Below are positions 5,379-9,152 of a stretch of 9,152 bases of DNA, in pieces. A program made the translations under genes and the position numbers. Every line of letters starts with the position of its first letter. Positions within the stretch are counted from its first letter, which is position 1. Under the pieces are notes generated by a model. The model did no database searches. It saw only the letters and a program-made list of their open reading frames with translations, and was not told the origin of the DNA. Source of the stretch: Candidatus Omnitrophota bacterium (lineage in GTDB: Bacteria > Omnitrophota > Gorgyraeia > Duberdicusellales > 4484-171). The stretch is from contig JAQUOR010000061.1 of the NCBI GenBank assembly GCA_028717025.1, forward strand, positions 1 through 9,152, written 5' to 3'.

Positions 5379-5407
5379 TAAATACCACATTTAGCTATAT
5401 TTTTCAA
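5379..5407 (-). promoter_or_regulatory. promoter of the tmRNA gene
   Basis: Minus strand: TTGAAA (5407-5402), 17-bp spacer, TATTTA (5384-5379). Transcription would begin near 5372, about 17 nt ahead of the mature 5' end, which RNase P would trim as for other tmRNAs. Confidence 0.6.
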
Positions 5408-5428
5408 GAAAAAGCTTTAGTTTGAGCC

Positions 5429-5513
5429 TTCAGCTTTCAGCCTTCAGCTATCAGCTCTTTTAAGAAGAAGAACGAAAAAGCTGAAAGCTGTAAGCTGATA
5501 GCTGATAGCTGAA
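5429..5513. repeat. heptamer tandem repeats in inverted arrangement
   Basis: Four units (TTCAGCT, TTCAGCC, TTCAGCT, ATCAGCT) at 5429-5456 face five complementary units (AGCTGAA, AGCTGTA, AGCTGAT, AGCTGAT, AGCTGAA) at 5479-5513 across a 22-nt spacer, so the region can form one long hairpin. It sits between the divergent tmRNA and PpiD-like genes. Confidence 0.8.
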
Positions 5514-5579
5514 TAGAAAACTCTTGCTATTTTTTTTGAAAACGCTAATATAGCCCTAATATTGTAAAATTTTAATTGG

Positions 5580-5677
5580 CACCGCAAAATCACAAAATCC
5601 CGCAAAGACGCAAAAAGGGAGTTGTCTTTTTCTATATTCCTTTTGCGCTTTTGCGTCTCCTTTGCGCCTTTGCGGTG
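5580..5677. repeat. long imperfect hairpin built of GCAAA-type repeats
   Basis: CACCGCAAA (5580-5588) pairs perfectly with TTTGCGGTG (5669-5677). Inside, CGCAAAGACGCAAAAAGG (5601-5618) pairs, with a 2-nt bulge, with the CTTTTGCG-rich right arm (about 5641-5666). It lies just upstream of the PpiD-like gene. A TATAAT at 5700-5705 follows, but without a convincing -35 box, so I call no promoter there. Confidence 0.75.
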
Positions 5678-5725
5678 TAAACTACCATTCTTTTCAACTT
5701 ATAATTTAAAAAGCGAGGTGCATAC

Positions 5726-7144
5726 ATGTTAAGAAGATTGCGTACCCACCATATTAAAAGGATATTATGGGCCCTGTTGATCATCATTATTCCTTCTTTT
5801 GTCCTCTGGGGCGGAAGTTCTTTCTTTAGAAACAGAAAAGCAGAAATATGTGTCCAGGTCGGCAATGAGACCATTACGTTTTCCGAATTTAACAATTACC
5901 TTAGAATGGCAGATTGTTTAAAGAATGCCGGTTTTGACTATATTCCTTTGCTCTCCGGCAGTAAAAAAATAACCAAGCAGGATTTGGAACGAAAGGGATT
6001 GGAATATGTATTGCTGTTGTGGAAAGCGGGCCAGGAACGAATTACCGTAAGCGACCAGGAAGTCGTTGCAATGATAAAAAACAAGCTCTTCCCCGAGGGT
6101 AAATTTGATGCGCAGCGTTATACGCGCGCAATCAAACTTCAACTTAGGGTAGAGCCCACGACCTTTGAAGAGTATGTTAAAGATTTTATCAGGATCCAGA
6201 AACTCCTGGCTAAGCACGTGAAGTTTGAGATAAAGGACGCAGAAGTAAAAGAGGCATACATCAAAGATACTCAGGAAGCCAAAATCGCCTATCTCTTTAT
6301 GCCTTTCGAAAAGTTTAAAGAAGCGGTAGTTGTATCTGAGCAGGAAGCACAGGATTTCTACCGCAAGAACGAATTGCTTTTTAAAGAAGCACCGAAAGTT
6401 AAAATACGCTATTGCCTGTTAAGTAAAGACGCTCCCTCTACCGATAAAGCGCTTCAGAGCTTAGGGCATCTAAAAACCATCGAGGAATTAAAAAATAAAT
6501 TTAGTTGCGAGGTTAAAGAAAGTGATTTTATAGGATTAGATGATCCTATCGAAGGAATCGGATGGCAGGAAACTATCAACCAAATTGCGTTTTCCCTTAA
6601 AAAGGGGAAATTAAGCCCTGCCATAGAGACCGATAAGGGATACGTGGTCATTGAAAAAATGGATGAGCGGCAGTCGTTGATCCCTGCGTTCGATGTGATT
6701 AAGGATAAGGTCCTTAAGACCCTGCGGGAAGAGAAAATGAAAGAAGCAGCAAAAGTTTCCTGTGAGCAATTGATAAGCAAAATCAGTCAAGAAGGCATTA
6801 AAGATCTAAAAACGCTTACTTCGGTAACCGCTGAATTTAAAGAGACAGGTTCTTTTAAGTACTTTGATTATATCGAAGGGCTTGGTCTTGAGGAAGAGGT
6901 AAGTAAGGTAGTTTTTTCGTTACAGAAAGATGAAATATATCTTAAACCGATAATATTGACCCGCGGTGTCTATCTTGTGCAATTAAAAGAGTTGACCGCG
7001 TTCGATGAAAAAGATTTTGAAGAGAAAAAGGAAACGTACAGGGAATACCTCACGCAGCGTCAAAACCTTCTTGAGCGATTAAAATTACTCGCCGTAATCG
7101 AAAAAGAAGCTAAAGTAAAAGTCTACTCTATTCTTCAACGGTAA
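5726..7144 (+). CDS. membrane-anchored SurA/PpiD-like peptidyl-prolyl isomerase family protein
   Basis: 472 residues. A short positive N-terminus is followed by one membrane span (about 13-29), then a periplasmic part. Residues 40-170 match the SurA-type N-terminal helical domain: VGNETITFSEFNNYLR, then FDAQRYTRAIK and TFEEYVKDFIRIQKLL. A linker with SEQEAQDFYRKNELLFKEAPKVKIRYCLL (204-232) leads into a parvulin-like module ending AFSLKKGKLSPAIETDKGYVVIEK (288-311). A second, more diverged module ends VVFSLQKDEIYLKPIILTRGVYLVQLKE (395-422). The catalytic half of both modules is short and poorly conserved, so it may be a chaperone more than an active isomerase, as known for the parvulin domain of E. 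coli PpiD. The start has GAGGTG five nt upstream. It is the only plus-strand gene, and its end overlaps the convergent ferredoxin gene. Confidence 0.88.
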   Translation: MLRRLRTHHIKRILWALLIIIIPSFVLWGGSSFFRNRKAEICVQVGNETITFSEFNNYLRMADCLKNAGFDYIPLLSGSKKITKQDLERKGLEYVLLLWKAGQERITVSDQEVVAMIKNKLFPEGKFDAQRYTRAIKLQLRVEPTTFEEYVKDFIRIQKLLAKHVKFEIKDAEVKEAYIKDTQEAKIAYLFMPFEKFKEAVVVSEQEAQDFYRKNELLFKEAPKVKIRYCLLSKDAPSTDKALQSLGHLKTIEELKNKFSCEVKESDFIGLDDPIEGIGWQETINQIAFSLKKGKLSPAIETDKGYVVIEKMDERQSLIPAFDVIKDKVLKTLREEKMKEAAKVSCEQLISKISQEGIKDLKTLTSVTAEFKETGSFKYFDYIEGLGLEEEVSKVVFSLQKDEIYLKPIILTRGVYLVQLKELTAFDEKDFEEKKETYREYLTQRQNLLERLKLLAVIEKEAKVKVYSILQR

Positions 7145-7313
7145 TGGCGTTAACCGGACATTGAGAAGCAACTTCGTTCACATCGCAGTCAGCGCATTTG
7201 TTTGACTTCACTTTTGCAATTCCGTTGTCAGTCATTTCGAAACAATCAGGGCAGCTGCTTGCGCATAATCCGCAACCAACACACGTGCTTTCATCGACGA
7301 TTATTCTTGCCAT
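7128..7313 (-). CDS. small [4Fe-4S] ferredoxin
   Basis: 61 residues. The cluster motif is CVGCGLC (Cys11, 14, 17) with a distant fourth ligand in QCPVNAI (Cys52), the single-cluster arrangement of D. gigas/Thermotoga-type ferredoxins. Cys21 and Cys43 stand where those proteins form a disulfide; Cys24 and Cys40 are additional. Acidic residues dominate, as usual for electron carriers. The ATG follows AAGGAGGA at ideal spacing. It lies 165 bp downstream of porB on the same strand, so it is a natural electron acceptor for pyruvate:ferredoxin oxidoreductase and perhaps part of the same transcript. Its last 17 bp overlap the end of the convergent PpiD-like gene. Confidence 0.93.
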   Translation of the reverse strand: MARIIVDESTCVGCGLCASSCPDCFEMTDNGIAKVKSNKCADCDVNEVASQCPVNAITVEE

Positions 7314-7370
7314 GGTATCCTCCTTTTTTAACTCGTACGCTCTTAAACTGATAAGCTGTATAAGCAGTTT

Positions 7371-7463
7371 TTAAAAACTTATGGGCTCAAGGGCTGACGA
7401 GTTTATGAGTTTTTTTATTACAGCTTTCTCCATAAACTTAAGAGCTAATGAGCTCATGAGCTT
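7371..7463. repeat. AT-rich imperfect repeat cluster between porB and the ferredoxin gene
   Basis: Units such as GAGCTAAT, GAGCTCAT and GAGCTTCT stand in tandem at about 7441-7464, and related ACTTATGGGCTCAAG and GAGTTTATGAG stretches stand at 7377-7412. The two halves are partly complementary (TTATGGGCTC against AGCTCATGAG-type units). It makes the porB-ferredoxin gap longer than expected inside an operon. I see no promoter or terminator that I would call with confidence. Confidence 0.5.
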
Positions 7464-7478
7464 CTTTACTTGTATATA

Positions 7479-8390
7479 TCAGGCTTGTTGTTCTTGTTTT
7501 TTATTAAGGCCGTAAAATTCAAGATTTTTGTTTGCCAGTTCTTGCAGGGAATTAAGTGCTGCAGCGTCTTTGAGAAGGTGTTTGAAACGGCTTTGCATTT
7601 TAACGTAGTCAGCGACCGGTTTCGGTGCGGGGACTTTAAAAACATTGGTTAACTTTCCGTTTTCATACTCAACTAAGGGGTAAAGCCCGCAGGCTACCGC
7701 GGTTTTGGCGACTTCTAAGCTTAACGATGAATCGTGTCCCCAGCCCAAAGGACAAGGAACATGTACCTGAATGTATTTCGGCCCACGGATTTCCAGGGCT
7801 TTTTTGACTTTACGCTGTAGATCCTGGGGGTATCCGACCGAAGCGCTTGCGACATAGGGTATGAAATGCGCGGCGCATATTTCTATAAGCGGTTTTTTCT
7901 TGCGCCAGTTCCCTTTCCAGGTATTTCCCACCGGTGAAGTGGTGGTGGTGGCGGTCAGCGGCGTTAGGCCGCTGCGTTGTATTCCGGTGTTCATGTATGC
8001 TTCGTTGTCATAACAGACGTATAAAATATCGTGGCCCCTTTCGAGCATTCCGCTTAAGGATTGCAGGCCTATATCAGCTGTTCCTCCGTCTCCGCCCTGA
8101 GCGATAACGCGTATAGTATCGATTTTACCTAAAAAGCGCAAAGCTGCTTCCACTCCGGATGCAACTGCTGAGGAATTTTCGAACAACGAATGGATCCAGG
8201 GTACCTTCCAGCTCGTCTCCGGTGCCTTTGTGGAAAATACTTCAAGACAGCCGGTAGAATTGGCAATCATGGTGTTTTTCCCTGCAATATCGGCCACTAA
8301 ACGTGCGGCGAGCGATTGTCCGCATCCTGCGCAGGCAGTGTGTCCCGAGACAAAACAATGTTCGTCAAAATGATTTATTTCATCAGACAT
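7479..8390 (-). CDS. porB: pyruvate:ferredoxin oxidoreductase, beta subunit
   Basis: 303 residues, the full length expected for PorB. It binds thiamine diphosphate and the proximal [4Fe-4S] cluster. Cluster ligands are Cys20 and Cys23 (ACAGCGQ), Cys48 (STGCLEVF) and Cys213 (HVPCPLGWGHD). The thiamine diphosphate/Mg motif begins GGDGGTADIG (99-108) and runs through the CYDNEAYMNTGIQRSG segment (126-141), where Asn134 closes the motif. TSPVGNTWKGNWRKKK is typical of pyruvate-specific enzymes. With PorA and the gamma/delta subunits it interconverts pyruvate plus CoA with acetyl-CoA, CO2 and reduced ferredoxin. The start overlaps the porA stop by 8 bp (ATGTCTGA), so the two are translationally coupled. 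A 2-oxoisovalerate-type paralogue is possible but less likely. Confidence 0.95.
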   Translation of the reverse strand: MSDEINHFDEHCFVSGHTACAGCGQSLAARLVADIAGKNTMIANSTGCLEVFSTKAPETSWKVPWIHSLFENSSAVASGVEAALRFLGKIDTIRVIAQGGDGGTADIGLQSLSGMLERGHDILYVCYDNEAYMNTGIQRSGLTPLTATTTTSPVGNTWKGNWRKKKPLIEICAAHFIPYVASASVGYPQDLQRKVKKALEIRGPKYIQVHVPCPLGWGHDSSLSLEVAKTAVACGLYPLVEYENGKLTNVFKVPAPKPVADYVKMQSRFKHLLKDAAALNSLQELANKNLEFYGLNKKQEQQA

Positions 8391-9152
8391 AGAATTCCTC
8401 TTTAAGTAATTCTTCTTTTAAGCCTAAAAATTTGCAGCGTACTTCCTCTTTCTTGGCAATAGTGACCATGTCTTTAATGGTTTCTAAGGTGATATCTCTG
8501 CCGCCTAAACCTGCGACAAAACCGCTTACTTTCGGTTTCTTATTGGCAAAAACTGATTTCACTTCCGTGTAGAGCGGGCCCTCGTTTCCAAGGGAGATTG
8601 ATTTATCGAGTACGAGCACTTTCGCGGTATTCTGTAACGCTGCCGCAATAGCGTCTTTCGGGAAGGGCCGGTAAGAAATCACTTTCAACATCCCTATTTG
8701 TTTTCCTTTGGCTCTTTCCTGGTCGATATAATCCTTGATCGTTCCGCACACAGAACCCATTGCGACAATCGCTATTTTTGCGTCTTCAAGACGGTAGCCT
8801 TCGACCAGCTCGAGTCCTTTTCTGCCGAACACTGATTGGAATTCTTTTCCTGTTGCGGGTATTAACGTCAACAAATCTTCAAGAGTTTTCTGGACTGCGT
8901 AGCGCGCTTCAAGGTAAATCGAAGGATCTCCCAGCAATCCAAAACTCATCGGATTTTCAACATCAAGTTTATATGGTGCGTTGTAGGCAGGTAAGAATTT
9001 TTCTATCTGATTTTGCTCCGGCATATCCACGGTTTCCATGCCGTGAGTCAAAATAAAACCGTCCATATTGACCATTACCGGGAGCATCACCTTATGATTT
9101 TCCGCTATTTTATATGCCTGTAAGACGTAGTCAACGGCATCCTGGTTATTTT
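8383..9152 (-). CDS. porA: pyruvate:ferredoxin oxidoreductase, alpha subunit (C-terminal part)
   Basis: 255 codons are open from the right edge to the TGA at 8385-8383; the N-terminal third or so (family length about 390-410) lies outside. The visible part includes VMLPVMVNMDGFILTH, then the middle segment EKFLPAYNAPYKLDVENP, and a C-terminal region with IAIVAMGSVCGTIKDYID and GMLKVISYRPFP, the domain that in this family lines the CoA-binding and dimer region. An apparent start near 9090 is internal, since coding continues upstream (NNQDAVDYVLQAYKIAENHK). PorA alone is not catalytic; it forms the active site with PorB, whose gene overlaps its stop by 8 bp. The gamma and delta subunit genes are probably further right. 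Confidence 0.94.
   Translation of the reverse strand, partial: NNQDAVDYVLQAYKIAENHKVMLPVMVNMDGFILTHGMETVDMPEQNQIEKFLPAYNAPYKLDVENPMSFGLLGDPSIYLEARYAVQKTLEDLLTLIPATGKEFQSVFGRKGLELVEGYRLEDAKIAIVAMGSVCGTIKDYIDQERAKGKQIGMLKVISYRPFPKDAIAAALQNTAKVLVLDKSISLGNEGPLYTEVKSVFANKKPKVSGFVAGLGGRDITLETIKDMVTIAKKEEVRCKFLGLKEELLKEEFYV

Noticed and set aside
4264..5513. CRISPR array
   Set aside because: The repeats are 7-9 nt units in direct contact, without 20-40 nt repeats and unique spacers, and no cas gene is present.
5557..5570. Promoter for the PpiD-like gene using TTGAAA at 5536-5541
   Set aside because: The possible -10 boxes (TAATAT, TAAAAT) are at poor spacing (15 or 23 bp), and a better TATAAT nearer the gene has no -35 box; neither is strong enough to call.
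9085..9090. porA start near 9090
   Set aside because: The frame continues to the right edge with typical PorA residues, and the family N-terminal domain is missing, so this is an internal position in a gene cut by the window.

Overview
The window reads as chromosomal sequence from an anaerobic bacterium with a Gram-negative type envelope. Anaerobic iron-sulfur metabolism is shown by a pyruvate:ferredoxin oxidoreductase pair (porA-porB), a small [4Fe-4S] ferredoxin and an iron-sulfur subunit of the HydB/AsrA family. The envelope is suggested by a membrane-anchored SurA/PpiD-type folding factor. No gene places the organism firmly. The gene mix, moderate GC and repeat-rich spacers would fit an uncultured candidate phylum such as Omnitrophota, but that is a weak inference.

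Layout: all protein genes except one lie on the minus strand. From the left: a HydB/AsrA-like iron-sulfur protein running off the left edge (1-961), with a clear sigma70-type promoter and a CRP/FNR-like palindrome touching its start codon; a MITE-like inverted repeat (1066-1195); a small DUF4870/Tic20-like membrane protein (1210-1578); an SLC13/ArsB-NhaD superfamily permease (1887-3125); a perfect 14-bp hairpin terminator (3173-3204); a secreted coiled-coil protein (3227-3601); and thioredoxin trxA (3736-4053) behind a structured leader and its own promoter. Positions 4054-4640 hold no protein gene, only repeats, hairpins and a terminator. The tmRNA gene ssrA follows (4641-5355, minus), then a spacer with two hairpin-forming tandem repeats, the only plus-strand gene (PpiD-like, 5726-7144), a ferredoxin that overlaps it tail to tail (7128-7313), porB (7479-8390) and the C-terminal part of porA (8383-9152).

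The most striking item is ssrA. Its T-arm does not close as encoded: the gene is cut inside the T-loop by a 295-nt group I intron (4655-4949), and the last 14 nt of tmRNA lie beyond it. Joining the exons restores a perfect 5-bp T-stem, a canonical 7-nt T-loop and a 7-bp acceptor stem with the G3-U70 alanine identity pair. P1 (with the splice-site U-G wobble), P2, P3, P4, P6a, P7, two hairpins that fit P7.1/P7.2, P8 and P9 can all be traced by eye, and the arrangement suggests subgroup IA. The likely tag reading frame is also odd: about 30 codons with an Ala-Met-Arg end in place of the usual Ala-rich hydrophobic end.

Other themes are spacers carrying tandem repeats with a constant 7-nt period but different unit sequences, and structured 5' leaders in front of trxA and the DUF4870 gene that share an AAATTTCC motif. 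Functionally, PorAB would oxidise pyruvate and reduce the neighbouring ferredoxin. The HydB-like protein would sit in a hydrogenase- or sulfite-reductase-type electron chain whose other subunits lie outside the window.
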